A stretch of DNA of 14,949 bases from Bacteroidales bacterium (lineage in GTDB: Bacteria; Bacteroidota; Bacteroidia; Bacteroidales; SM23-62). Below the pieces are notes generated by a model that worked only from the letters and a program-made list of their open reading frames with translations, ran no database searches and had not been told where the DNA came from. This document shows, piece after piece, positions 6,901-14,469 of the stretch. The translations under genes and the position numbers were made by a program. The stretch is taken from assembly GCA_016783865.1 (NCBI GenBank), contig JADHVS010000105.1, forward strand, positions 1 through 14,949, given 5' to 3'. Position 1 is the stretch's first letter. Each line of letters opens with the position of its first letter.

Positions 6901-9482
6901 TCCGGGCCTTTTGCACCCCACCAGAACCATCCTCCGCCGGCTTCATGCAAAGGCCGCCAGAGTATTGGAATACCTGCATCCTGAAATTTCTTCAATTCGG
7001 CAGCGATATCATCAATGTCCCTGATAATGTCATCATATTCCTGTGTGCCCGGTGTAACGGCCAGGGTAATATCGAAAGTGGTTTGATTCGTGTAAAAAGT
7101 ATTGGTTCCGGCCGATCCGCCGCTGGGTGAATGCCAGTGCCACTGGTATGAAATGATTCCCTTTCCTTCGGTAGAGTTATACCAATCGATCAGGGCATCC
7201 ACCGATCCGTCATCGTCTTTGCCGAAAGTGTGTTCGCCATCCACCCACAGGTAAGGGTAGCCTTCTGTAAAATGCTGGAAATCACCTACTCTTAACAGAG
7301 GGGATTTGCCTGTAAGGTTTTTGATATCGGCGTAGTTGCCGTGCGTTTGTCCGGAGATAATTCGTTTGCCAAATTGCAGTCGCAGCAATTCATAAAGCGC
7401 TTCTGTATTTTCTGTAGCTGCTGAATCCACAAGGTCAGGAGCTATATCATAGATGTTTTTAGATGATGTATAAACCATGAATTTATCTATGTCTGTCCAA
7501 CCCCAGTTTTTCCGTACGGTAAAGGTGTTGGAACCTGTCTCCAGCAGATAGCTTCCGGCATCAACGATTTCAAATGAATCGGTTTCCGGGAACCTCACCG
7601 GCGTGGAAAATCCATCGTTGATGATTACATCCTGTGTCTTAGTCCCGTTTGGGCCATTATAACGGATAAGCAGTCTGTATATATCGGTTTCAGGTACAAC
7701 CATAGTAACAGTTACCTTATCTGTGGCCTGATCAAATCCTGTCACATACCCGCTTCCGGAAAATCCCGGATTGCTGTTACCAATAGTAACTCCTGTTAAA
7801 ACTCCATCTTCAGCCTCTGCTTCTGCAACAAGATAACCTGTCTGATAGAAATTTTCTGCCCTTGTAAGGATGAGTGCATGGACAGAAAGGGGAGGAAGAT
7901 CCAGGGTTACCCTGTTGTCCATTAATTCAATTCCGCTGACCTCGAGAGCGTTGCTGCTGTGTGAAATAAAAGTTTCATTTTGGGGCAGATCAGAGAGGGA
8001 ATACATATCATACGTCCCATCCTGCACCGGGTAGTTATTCAGGTTAATTATGGATTGCTTTGACTGGCTTGTATGCCGGTTAACAACAAAGATTGTGATT
8101 GAATCGTTTTCGCCGTTAATGGTAGGATAGGCAGATACAAATTCCTCTTCGGAAGAGGCTGCCCCAATAAAATATTCCTGGCCATACCGGCTGAAAAGAT
8201 GGATCACTTCATCCATGCCGGTCTTCCAGCTCCAGGGTGTAAAAATTTCCACACCTTGTCTGGCAAACTCACCGAGTGTTGAGGCATACCATAATGCAGT
8301 TACATCGGGGTCATCACTGTTGATCCCTGTCTCAGTAACCGAAAATGCAACTCCATGATCCGGCCCCATGTATTGTTCCAGCCAATTCTGGCAGCGCATA
8401 AATATATATTCCTTTGTTATCGAATTGTCCCAGCTCCCCGGTCCGGTCCGTTTTACTCCGTTAGCACCCGGGTAGTCATACGTCATATCGAAATATACCC
8501 GGTGTAGCTGGACGATATCTTCAGGAGCGGTTTCCCCCGGGTAAAAATGTATATCCAGCACATCAAGCAACCGGATCCCTGAGATTTCCTGTTCCTCGGC
8601 TACCCGTCTGATAAAATATTCGAGCCATACATGGTCCCTGCCATCATAATTGATTTTACTACCCTTATAATTATACCATTGCCATTCATTGGCAGGTACA
8701 GGTCCCACCAGTTTAATACCCGGGAATTTTGCACGTGCCTTTTTAGCCACGCTAAAATACATTTGCATGAATGCTTCGGCTGAAGGCTGCACAGGCCATA
8801 CGTCATCATGCGTACCCTCCCAGATCTCGGGTTCATTGTCCATATTCCAGTAACGTATCCTGTTTGAATCAAGACCCCGGCCTCCCTCTCCGAACCAATG
8901 GTCAAGGATCCCTGCAGTGGAATCTGCTGTCCAATCTTCCAGGTAAAGTCCGGGATCACCATCCACCAGGGCATCCTCTCCGCCGTCCGGATTAACCTCT
9001 CCGCCTCCGCAGAGGTTCTGTCTTACACCTTCCCACCACTTGGCCTGGTTGTAATCCCACGAACTGAAATTATAGGCGTTCGTTTTGGCTGCTTTACCGA
9101 TCAGTTGAAATGCCCACATACCCTGGGCTGATGGGATATTTTGCTGAAGTGATTGTGCTGCATATCCCCAATCGTGAGGAAAAACATTATTGTACCAATC
9201 GGGATGACTGGACAATTTCCTTCTCCAGTTATATTTTGTAGAGTTATTTCCACCATTTTCACGGTACATCCTGATTCCCAGGTCACGCAACCGCTGCCAT
9301 TCGGATGCATTTAAGGGACTGCCTGAATTGTCGGACAAACTATTGTTTTTCGCGTAGATATAGAGTGAGATTGGTTTTTGTTCGGATGCCGCATCAATAC
9401 CAATAGTAACGGCTTGCTGTGCAGAACCGTTCTGATAAAAGATAATAAAGCAACAAAAAATTGAAATGAGTGTCTTCAGCAT
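3957..9482 (-). CDS. Giant secreted multi-domain enzyme: GH44 - CBM35 - GH26 - beta-helix - three beta modules - T9SS sorting domain
   Basis: This 1841-residue exported enzyme probably acts on cellulose, xyloglucan and (gluco)mannan. A signal peptide (about 1-22, ending GSAQ) precedes a GH44 domain (about 25-540). RENGGNNSTKYNW (74-86) is typical of GH44. YWNMDNEPEIW gives the likely acid/base Glu217, and FSVTETG the likely nucleophile Glu384. A CBM35-like module (about 550-672) carries WGWTDIDKF. A GH26 beta-mannanase follows (about 690-995), with WRPLHEAGGGWFWWG (acid/base Glu847) and AMTENGP (nucleophile Glu939). Next is a right-handed beta-helix (about 1018-1515) opening FSYAGYHQGETEIP and containing GGGVVYLPAGTYRI, as in pectate-lyase-3/GH28-like proteins; its activity is unknown. 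Three carboxypeptidase-regulatory or CnaB-like modules (about 1523-1752) lead to a T9SS type A tail (about 1762-1841: FWPNPVHD, PAGVYIINIY). The ATG at 9482 is preferred over an in-frame TTG at 9503 because AAGGA sits 8 nt before it and the signal peptide follows directly. GH44 plus GH26 is known from Paenibacillus Cel44C-Man26A; the beta-helix and T9SS additions are unusual. Confidence 0.93.
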   Translation of the reverse strand: MLKTLISIFCCFIIFYQNGSAQQAVTIGIDAASEQKPISLYIYAKNNSLSDNSGSPLNASEWQRLRDLGIRMYRENGGNNSTKYNWRRKLSSHPDWYNNVFPHDWGYAAQSLQQNIPSAQGMWAFQLIGKAAKTNAYNFSSWDYNQAKWWEGVRQNLCGGGEVNPDGGEDALVDGDPGLYLEDWTADSTAGILDHWFGEGGRGLDSNRIRYWNMDNEPEIWEGTHDDVWPVQPSAEAFMQMYFSVAKKARAKFPGIKLVGPVPANEWQWYNYKGSKINYDGRDHVWLEYFIRRVAEEQEISGIRLLDVLDIHFYPGETAPEDIVQLHRVYFDMTYDYPGANGVKRTGPGSWDNSITKEYIFMRCQNWLEQYMGPDHGVAFSVTETGINSDDPDVTALWYASTLGEFARQGVEIFTPWSWKTGMDEVIHLFSRYGQEYFIGAASSEEEFVSAYPTINGENDSITIFVVNRHTSQSKQSIINLNNYPVQDGTYDMYSLSDLPQNETFISHSSNALEVSGIELMDNRVTLDLPPLSVHALILTRAENFYQTGYLVAEAEAEDGVLTGVTIGNSNPGFSGSGYVTGFDQATDKVTVTMVVPETDIYRLLIRYNGPNGTKTQDVIINDGFSTPVRFPETDSFEIVDAGSYLLETGSNTFTVRKNWGWTDIDKFMVYTSSKNIYDIAPDLVDSAATENTEALYELLRLQFGKRIISGQTHGNYADIKNLTGKSPLLRVGDFQHFTEGYPYLWVDGEHTFGKDDDGSVDALIDWYNSTEGKGIISYQWHWHSPSGGSAGTNTFYTNQTTFDITLAVTPGTQEYDDIIRDIDDIAAELKKFQDAGIPILWRPLHEAGGGWFWWGAKGPEPCKELYNIMFDRLKNHHQLHNLIWVWSTPEEDWYPGNNKVDIIGHDSYPGEYNYGTQKYAFDVLYRLTQGKKLIAMTENGPIPEPGDCLAQEAPWLFFMSWSNLVFDQNSDDHIKAVYNNPNVLTLESHNFVTSFEWRSALYPENWKPGYKDTQGRFLHDFSYAGYHQGETEIPYITQNIVNITQSPYSADNTGIDDVTAIIQQALDEVGASGGGVVYLPAGTYRIKTPSSSDYGLHIKYDSIILRGAGVDSTFLFHDETFMRQKDIIHVRSDWSNWFSQTGTVTQITADLTEPTRIIPVHSVAGFNVGDHVIVTSSPTEQWIEEHQMAGIWTADAVKGVAFMRRIDSINAEKNLLIIDVPTRYFLKTRDSSRVYHAGNHISECGIEHLSIGNKENPKTGWEEESYNTIGTGAYDVHFSHAIQFKYAQNCWVNNVHTYKPPVNSEDIHVLSNCLLLDQCRNITIDSCYFQKPQYEGGGGNGYMYTLQSNDCLISNSRANHSRHNYDFKYPYSNGNVIHNCRGENSKYSSDFHMYLSMSNLFDVFTINGDYLESTFRPYGGSAIHGYSSTQSVFYNTEGEAYHPNKNYIIESRQLGWGYVIGTSGPSNEVLLDPISGSAGGYSYNTTPRDFLEGVGKGEDLRPWSLYLDQLDRRLSEPKGTGSYNVNIIVKEAGTGKVIPGCNVEIYDELKTTDGSGRILFNQVPESFLLNIDKEGYFPYLQQQKVIFSDTTLTVYLSENLVNVTMKLLDSKTNDPFWGVNVTIGSDSEVTNTQGEAFFTLPPGPFDYQFHKTSFQEEQGTLTITSDTTILFYLIRTHGDVKFNLTEDITPVNNALVVVNGDSVLSNAIGLALFDDLPIAAYYSYLITKDGYEQRGGDFFLETDTTIQISMQAIQNNTEGLSDRGKIKFWPNPVHDLLYLNIPETFIENTIRITDITGNDLYNQKNKYGLLRINVMDYPAGVYIINIYSNESQTSHMFIKK

Positions 9483-9486
9483 ATTC

Positions 9487-10452
9487 TTATTCCTTCCCCG
9501 CAAAATCCCTTAATAATTCACGTGTTTTAATCCCTGATTCCTTAAGGTCACCCTCTTTCCAGTTTCCATCAGAGCTGGCACTTGTGTTCAACATAGAGCA
9601 AGTTTCGTCCTTATCGGTAATTGACCAGCTTACCCAGCTGATCTTGTTTTCCCGCATCCAATCGATCCAGGCATGCCATTCTTCATAGTCAATAGGTCCG
9701 TCACCACTGGCCTCCATCCCTGCAGACTCTGATACAAATAAAGGGACCCCTTTTTCGAGGGCATAGTTGCCTCTGTCCCTTAAAAACTGATGATGGGTGG
9801 CGGCATAAAAGTGAAGGGTATACATGATATTCTGATGCCCGGTTATCGGATCATCGGCAACAATGTGAATATCCTGGTCCCAGTGGGGACTGCCAACGAG
9901 TATAATATTGTCGGGATCAATTTCCCTGATGGTTTCGATCAGTTCGACTGAATATGATTTAATCTCATCCCATGAATCTTTTACAGGTTCATTGAAAATT
10001 TCATATATGATGTGCGGATATTCACCGTATTTTTCAGCCATTTCAATGAAAAAGGCTCTGGCTGCTTCAAGTTGAATACCATGGCTGTGCCAGTCGATGA
10101 TTACATAGATGTCATTTTCGATGGCACCCTCAATGACTTCCTCCATTAAATCTTTCGACCAATCAGGTGACTCCAGGTATCCCTTTTCAGGTTCAATCCC
10201 CATGGCAGCTCGTACCACATCGCATGACCAGTCATCCCGTAACCATTTAACTGCCTGTTGGTTATAGAATCTGGGCCACCAGTTGTGCCATCCAAAGCTG
10301 ACACCCTGAAGCATAATGGTTTCACCGTGCTGGTCAATTAATTGGGTTTCCTTCACCGAAAGATTACCGTGATCTTTAACCGGCTGGGACAGGGAAATTC
10401 CTGTTACAAAGACAAATAGGAATAGTAACGAAAGTAATTTTTTATCGCTCAT
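9487..10452 (-). CDS. GH5 endoglucanase-like enzyme (probably subfamily GH5_2)
   Basis: This 321-residue protein has a type I signal peptide (LLSLLFLFVFVTGISLSQ) and a single (beta/alpha)8 GH5 catalytic domain, expected to hydrolyse internal beta-1,4-glucan bonds. Family landmarks are MLQGVSFGWHNWW (47-59), VVRAAMGIEP (79-88), VIIDWHSHG (117-125), IIYEIFNEPV with the acid/base Glu155 (148-157), LHFYAATHH (213-221) and LFVSESAGMEASGDG with the nucleophile Glu242 (238-252), then WVSWSITDKDET (273-284). The nucleophile motif differs from the common TEWG form, having SESAG in its place, which may mark a Bacteroidota subclade. There is no CBM, lipobox or T9SS tail, so it should be periplasmic or released by another route, unlike its large neighbour. 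It is 4 nt upstream of the giant enzyme and only 32 nt downstream of the terminator hairpin. Exact substrate (cellulose, glucomannan or mixed-linkage glucan) cannot be read from sequence. Confidence 0.9.
   Translation of the reverse strand: MSDKKLLSLLFLFVFVTGISLSQPVKDHGNLSVKETQLIDQHGETIMLQGVSFGWHNWWPRFYNQQAVKWLRDDWSCDVVRAAMGIEPEKGYLESPDWSKDLMEEVIEGAIENDIYVIIDWHSHGIQLEAARAFFIEMAEKYGEYPHIIYEIFNEPVKDSWDEIKSYSVELIETIREIDPDNIILVGSPHWDQDIHIVADDPITGHQNIMYTLHFYAATHHQFLRDRGNYALEKGVPLFVSESAGMEASGDGPIDYEEWHAWIDWMRENKISWVSWSITDKDETCSMLNTSASSDGNWKEGDLKESGIKTRELLRDFAGKE
9491..9499 (-). promoter_or_regulatory. Ribosome binding site of the giant enzyme, inside the end of the GH5 gene
   Basis: Minus-strand GGGGAAGGA contains an AAGGA core 8 nt before the ATG at 9482 and lies in the last codons of the GH5 gene. 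The GH5 stop (TAA, 9487-9489) is 4 nt before the ATG. This supports the 9482 start over the upstream TTG at 9503 and suggests coupled translation of the two enzymes. Confidence 0.6.
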
Positions 10453-10480
10453 AATATGTTTCTTTTTAAGGTAGTCTCTA

Positions 10481-10520
10481 TTTAAAAGAAAAGAGCCTGC
10501 GACCGCAGGCTCTTTTCTTT
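10481..10520 (-). terminator. Strong intrinsic terminator after the LTD-repeat surface protein gene
   Basis: Perfect 16-bp inverted repeat: 10485-10500 pairs with 10505-10520 around a 4-nt loop (GACC on plus). The stem has a GC-rich top (GAGCCTGC/GCAGGCTC) and an A/T-rich base, so on the minus strand the hairpin ends in TCTTTTCTTTTAAA, a good U-tract. It lies 10 nt after the stop of the 1312-residue protein gene and 32 nt before the GH5 start. Confidence 0.88.
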
Positions 10521-10530
10521 ATTAAGGCTC

Positions 10531-13500
10531 TTATTCCACTATTAGCTTGTAACGTCCGATGGCTACATCGTCGTCACATACTATAATGAAATAAATACCG
10601 TTAGGCTGGTTATCGAGTGAAATTACTTCAAGTTCCTGATAAGTAACAATATCCCGAACCGCAACACCCAGCATATTATAAACACGGATCCGGTTTCCGG
10701 GCTCAAGGCCGGTAACTGTAATCATACCTGCACTTGGATTCGGATATACCAGGATGGAACCATTGTTTAATTCATCTATGGCAACACCATATACATTAAT
10801 TATATAATATGCCGTTGTTACTCCATCGGCTGCAATTACCTTTACTAAGTCACCAGCCGTCAATGTACCTGTATTTTCGACATCGTTTTCATCGACAACC
10901 ATAGCGGTTGCACCAGGCGCAGGGATAAGGTTCGCAAGGAATGCGGAGACTTCAGTAGCATCATTAAGTCCGCCACCGGAAATTTGAAGTGTTACCTGGT
11001 TTATGCCATAAACATCAGACAATACATATGCAAGATAAATTCCAACTTCATCTTCCTCTTCGGCCAGCATAGAGAAATAGTACACCTTGGTCACTTCACC
11101 ATCCTGGGAGGTAACGATCAGCTTATCATCCCTCGATATATCTCCAAGTGCTCTTGGATGCCCTAATTTGTCTACAATTTGCATGGAAGCTCCTGCTGCC
11201 GGGACCACATTCTTTAACAGGGACTGAACTGTTGTTCCTGAAGGAATCAGTTTGATTAAAGCATTATCCTGATCAACCGTAAATACCTCGGATGTTACAA
11301 ATGCATCGGATGCTGTGGAAGTGGGCGTCAGCTGGTAAAGGATGGTAGTCGTCCCATTCTCAGCAACCACTTCAATAAAGATCTGGTCATTTACCGTAAC
11401 ATTGACATAATTGGTATCAAAATTTAACTTTTTAAATGGCATATAGTCACCTTCCGCATCAATCACGGTCATGGTGGCAGCCGGATAGGAGGTGGATATA
11501 TCAGCCACAACATCGGCCAGCAGGTCACCATACTCCATTCCGCTTACAGTACCGGTGGCCCCGTCATCAGCTACAACATATACTGTTGAAGTAAGTGTTG
11601 CAATGTTGTTTAATCCCTCTAAATTAACCTCCAAAACATATTTGGTCATATTGTCCTGGTTGGCCGATATAACCAGAAGTGTGTCACCGTCTGCAAGGAT
11701 GTCGCTGCCGGAAAGCGTATCACCACCCGAACCACTTATCAGTTTCAGTGTCTGTGCAGTATCCGCTTTATTGATATTGCTCAGGAATACATCCACTGAG
11801 GTCCCCGTGATAACTCCCCTGATCAGTTCATCCAGAGAGAATCCTCCGCTTGGTTTATAAACAACAGATGTAATTCTTGATTGATAAACCGTTACCTCAT
11901 TCATGAAGTGAGTACCAAGATCCTGGGAGCATAGAATAACATCCAGCGGCCATGGTACATTGTTCGCATCGAAGTAAGCACGGTTAAAAAATAACCACTC
12001 GCTTTCTTCCGGAGTATTGCCGAATGATTCCCTGGCTCCCTTTTTGGGTTCGAAAAATTCTGGTTTTCTTACGCAGCTTGAAGCTGTTTCAATTTGGTTT
12101 ATGGTATCAAAGACCTTCCATCCGGTACCGTCCATTTCCCCAAAGGTTTCAATGTGGATGAATGCTGCCGGGTCATCGACTGCTTTCAGGCCTAGTTTCA
12201 TCGAATCTTTATAAGCCTCATCCATCTTATACAGGTATATGTTTGAGCCATACCAGTGATCCAGGCAGGTTGGTCCAACGTATTCATTCCATGGATTTCC
12301 GAACTCATTACCATACAGATCGGGATCTACATGTTTGAATATGACATCACATTGTTCTGTTGCCGGATATTTTCCCTGGGGTAAAGTGCCATTTGCCCAT
12401 GCTATCTGATGTTCACCATCACCGTAGATCAGGCCTAAAACAAATACATCTCCAGGCTGAACATTGGAATTCACATAAGTATCCTTCTCAAGCGTTGCAG
12501 GAGCGCTTTTCCATTTCTGCGAATCCACCCATTTATATCCTGGAATATATTTTCTGTACCTGTTATTCCAATCGGCCGAATCTGCAGATGCGTGCCAGCC
12601 GATCACATCCAAAGGATCGTCAGACCAATCGCCGATGATCATATAGTCACTCAGGTCAAGTGGCTGGTTTCCCGGATTAAAAATTTCCAGGTAATAATTA
12701 TCCCATTCCTCCTGGAAGACCCACTCGGATATAATCGGTAAAGCATCCCAGGGTTGGAAGTCGGTCGGGTCTTTTTGTTTAAATAACTCAACCTTATAAA
12801 CTAATTGAGTGGTATCATCTTCCGCAGCGGTTGTATAGGTTATTGTCCTGTCTTTGGGTGCTCCGCTTAATGTAGTGGCCCTGTCCACTTTAACAGAGGC
12901 ATTCACATCTACGGTTTTTGCCACCAGGGCAGGGATGCCGGCTGAGCCAAACGGGACTTCAACACGGTAATTATATTTTCCGCTGACGAAATTGGGTATG
13001 GTGTCACCATTCCAACCCCATGCTCCTTTTAACCACTCAGGAATATCGGGCCAGGTAATCGAACTCAGATATGGATTATGTGCTTTCCTGTAATCATCCA
13101 CTTTAATGTAATAATCTTTGGTTGAGGTTCCGTTCCTGGCAGTTATCGTGAGTATGTCACCATCGATCAGATCAGTCCTTGTTACGCCATCTTTCCAGAT
13201 AACATTCCATTTAGCACCACCGGGTAATTCAAGATATTTTAACAAAGAATCCACGCGTGTGGCGAATCCAACATTGCTGATGGTATCCATGCCTGGTATC
13301 TTATCACTCACTTCATAAGGAACACCTCCATTCTCATAATTCCCATCTTCATCCAGGCTCCGCTTAGGTACCACAATATTGGCATCTGCTGTAGGAGGAA
13401 CTACAATGATACTGAAAGTAACTGTTTCCAGATCATCACCGCAGGCATATACAGTTAATTTGTCACCAGTCCGACAGGATACAAAAGCTGAATCTGCAAA

Positions 13501-14469
13501 TTTGGGAGCGTAAATATAATCCCACGCAAGGCCACCCCGTTTCTCAAACTGGAACATGAGTGAGTCATCGTTCCGTACACCCCATGGCAGCGTGATGAGT
13601 TTAAAGGACCAATTCACATCGATGTCATCTCGCAGAGGCGTGAGTGAATTTTCATCGAAACTGTAGTTCCCATGGTTACCAAGTGTCCAGAATACGGCGC
13701 GGTCCTGTTCCCAGCCTCCAGTTCCTAACCTTGGAATAGGTATCCACTCTGAGTCCTCATAGTCAACACCCTTTGCATCGCGGAAGTTGATATTTCCGTG
13801 TTTGACATTGAACCTTCGAACCAGGATGGAGTTACCGGTTGCCCCCGTAACACCTGCCACATCTATCATTCCGCCATCCGGATTAGATCCGTTCGCATCC
13901 GTGAATACACCTCCTACCTGGTCGACAATAACAGAGTCGGTTTCTGTGACATGGTGCCGGATATACCAGCAATCTCTTCCGCTCCAGGTTTCCATAACCT
14001 GGTAATGGTCAGAGATGCTGTCGGTTGGGTCATTAGTGGGGGACTCAGGCCTATGCATTTGGATATCAGCCAGTTCCCACATCTCTTTTTTCGTAATATT
14101 TTCCTGATGGTCGGGAGAATATCCAAACCTGGCCACATCCAGTGCATACTGTTCTTCGGTCCACTCAAGGACAGAGACAATAATAAAAGATTCACCCGGA
14201 GCGAGTTTCCTGTCGGGAAGCATCATCCAGGCTTCATCACCGGGTTGAAAGGGATCACCCTCCACAGCTGAAGTAAATGGATCGACCCGCCCAAATTCAA
14301 ATTGCGACAGATTCAGGGTATCGGTACCCATGTTGGTAAGCTCAACATAGGAGTAATCTGCCCGGTCCATGCGTGCCTCGGTGATGATCAGTGTGCGAAT
14401 GGTATCATCCTGAGCACTCAGTATACCACATGAAAACAGCAATAAACAGAGTAGTAGTCTAAGTTTCAT
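10531..14469 (-). CDS. Large secreted surface protein: two lamin-tail-like domains, tandem beta-rich repeats, T9SS sorting domain
   Basis: This 1312-residue protein is exported (MKLRLLLCLLLFSCGILSAQ, likely cut after SAQ). A Cys at 14 within LLFSC could mimic a lipobox, but the T9SS tail argues for signal peptidase I. LTD-like segments occur at about 26-60 (LIITEARM, YVELTNMGTDTLNLSQFEF) and about 577-615 (PIISEWVF, YLEIFNPGNQPLDLSDYMI). Between them lie two partial copies of a beta-rich module (about 330-357 and 400-460). Four more copies follow at about 862-1227. The last about 78 residues are a T9SS type A sorting domain (ILVYPNPSAGMITV, NGIYFIIV, GRYKLIVE). No catalytic motif was recognised. 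LTD domains in secreted bacterial proteins are generally non-catalytic, so an adhesin, carbohydrate-binding or scaffold role is inferred from its position just upstream of the cellulase genes. It has its own terminator and a good promoter candidate. Confidence 0.85.
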   Translation of the reverse strand: MKLRLLLCLLLFSCGILSAQDDTIRTLIITEARMDRADYSYVELTNMGTDTLNLSQFEFGRVDPFTSAVEGDPFQPGDEAWMMLPDRKLAPGESFIIVSVLEWTEEQYALDVARFGYSPDHQENITKKEMWELADIQMHRPESPTNDPTDSISDHYQVMETWSGRDCWYIRHHVTETDSVIVDQVGGVFTDANGSNPDGGMIDVAGVTGATGNSILVRRFNVKHGNINFRDAKGVDYEDSEWIPIPRLGTGGWEQDRAVFWTLGNHGNYSFDENSLTPLRDDIDVNWSFKLITLPWGVRNDDSLMFQFEKRGGLAWDYIYAPKFADSAFVSCRTGDKLTVYACGDDLETVTFSIIVVPPTADANIVVPKRSLDEDGNYENGGVPYEVSDKIPGMDTISNVGFATRVDSLLKYLELPGGAKWNVIWKDGVTRTDLIDGDILTITARNGTSTKDYYIKVDDYRKAHNPYLSSITWPDIPEWLKGAWGWNGDTIPNFVSGKYNYRVEVPFGSAGIPALVAKTVDVNASVKVDRATTLSGAPKDRTITYTTAAEDDTTQLVYKVELFKQKDPTDFQPWDALPIISEWVFQEEWDNYYLEIFNPGNQPLDLSDYMIIGDWSDDPLDVIGWHASADSADWNNRYRKYIPGYKWVDSQKWKSAPATLEKDTYVNSNVQPGDVFVLGLIYGDGEHQIAWANGTLPQGKYPATEQCDVIFKHVDPDLYGNEFGNPWNEYVGPTCLDHWYGSNIYLYKMDEAYKDSMKLGLKAVDDPAAFIHIETFGEMDGTGWKVFDTINQIETASSCVRKPEFFEPKKGARESFGNTPEESEWLFFNRAYFDANNVPWPLDVILCSQDLGTHFMNEVTVYQSRITSVVYKPSGGFSLDELIRGVITGTSVDVFLSNINKADTAQTLKLISGSGGDTLSGSDILADGDTLLVISANQDNMTKYVLEVNLEGLNNIATLTSTVYVVADDGATGTVSGMEYGDLLADVVADISTSYPAATMTVIDAEGDYMPFKKLNFDTNYVNVTVNDQIFIEVVAENGTTTILYQLTPTSTASDAFVTSEVFTVDQDNALIKLIPSGTTVQSLLKNVVPAAGASMQIVDKLGHPRALGDISRDDKLIVTSQDGEVTKVYYFSMLAEEEDEVGIYLAYVLSDVYGINQVTLQISGGGLNDATEVSAFLANLIPAPGATAMVVDENDVENTGTLTAGDLVKVIAADGVTTAYYIINVYGVAIDELNNGSILVYPNPSAGMITVTGLEPGNRIRVYNMLGVAVRDIVTYQELEVISLDNQPNGIYFIIVCDDDVAIGRYKLIVE
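10789..11886 (-). repeat. Four tandem beta-rich modules of ~85-95 residues coded in the LTD surface protein
   Basis: Residues about 862-950, 955-1048, 1056-1136 and 1142-1227 share a degenerate pattern. An opening strand is followed by LL..V with a Gly/Ala turn (DLLADVV, SLLKNVVPAAGAS, AFLANLIPAPGAT), then an acidic V.D segment, then GD.L.V.A.DG.TT.YY.I.V (for example ADGDTLLVISANQ, SRDDKLIVTSQDG, TAGDLVKVIAADG). Related partial copies are at about 330-357 and 400-460. The repeats are diverged, so recent DNA-level duplication is unlikely. They look like stacked Ig-like/beta-sandwich stalk modules. Confidence 0.65.

Noticed and set aside
8600..8974. 124-codon minus-strand reading frame
   Set aside because: It is an alternate frame within the GH44 domain, which has intact family motifs in its own frame.
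9483..9503. Upstream TTG start of the giant enzyme (seven extra residues)
   Set aside because: It would put charged residues before the signal peptide and overlap the GH5 end, whereas the ATG at 9482 has AAGGA at 8 nt and starts the signal peptide directly.
13798..14271. 157-codon plus-strand reading frame
   Set aside because: It lies fully inside the antisense of the LTD surface protein, whose minus-strand frame has clear domains and a T9SS tail.
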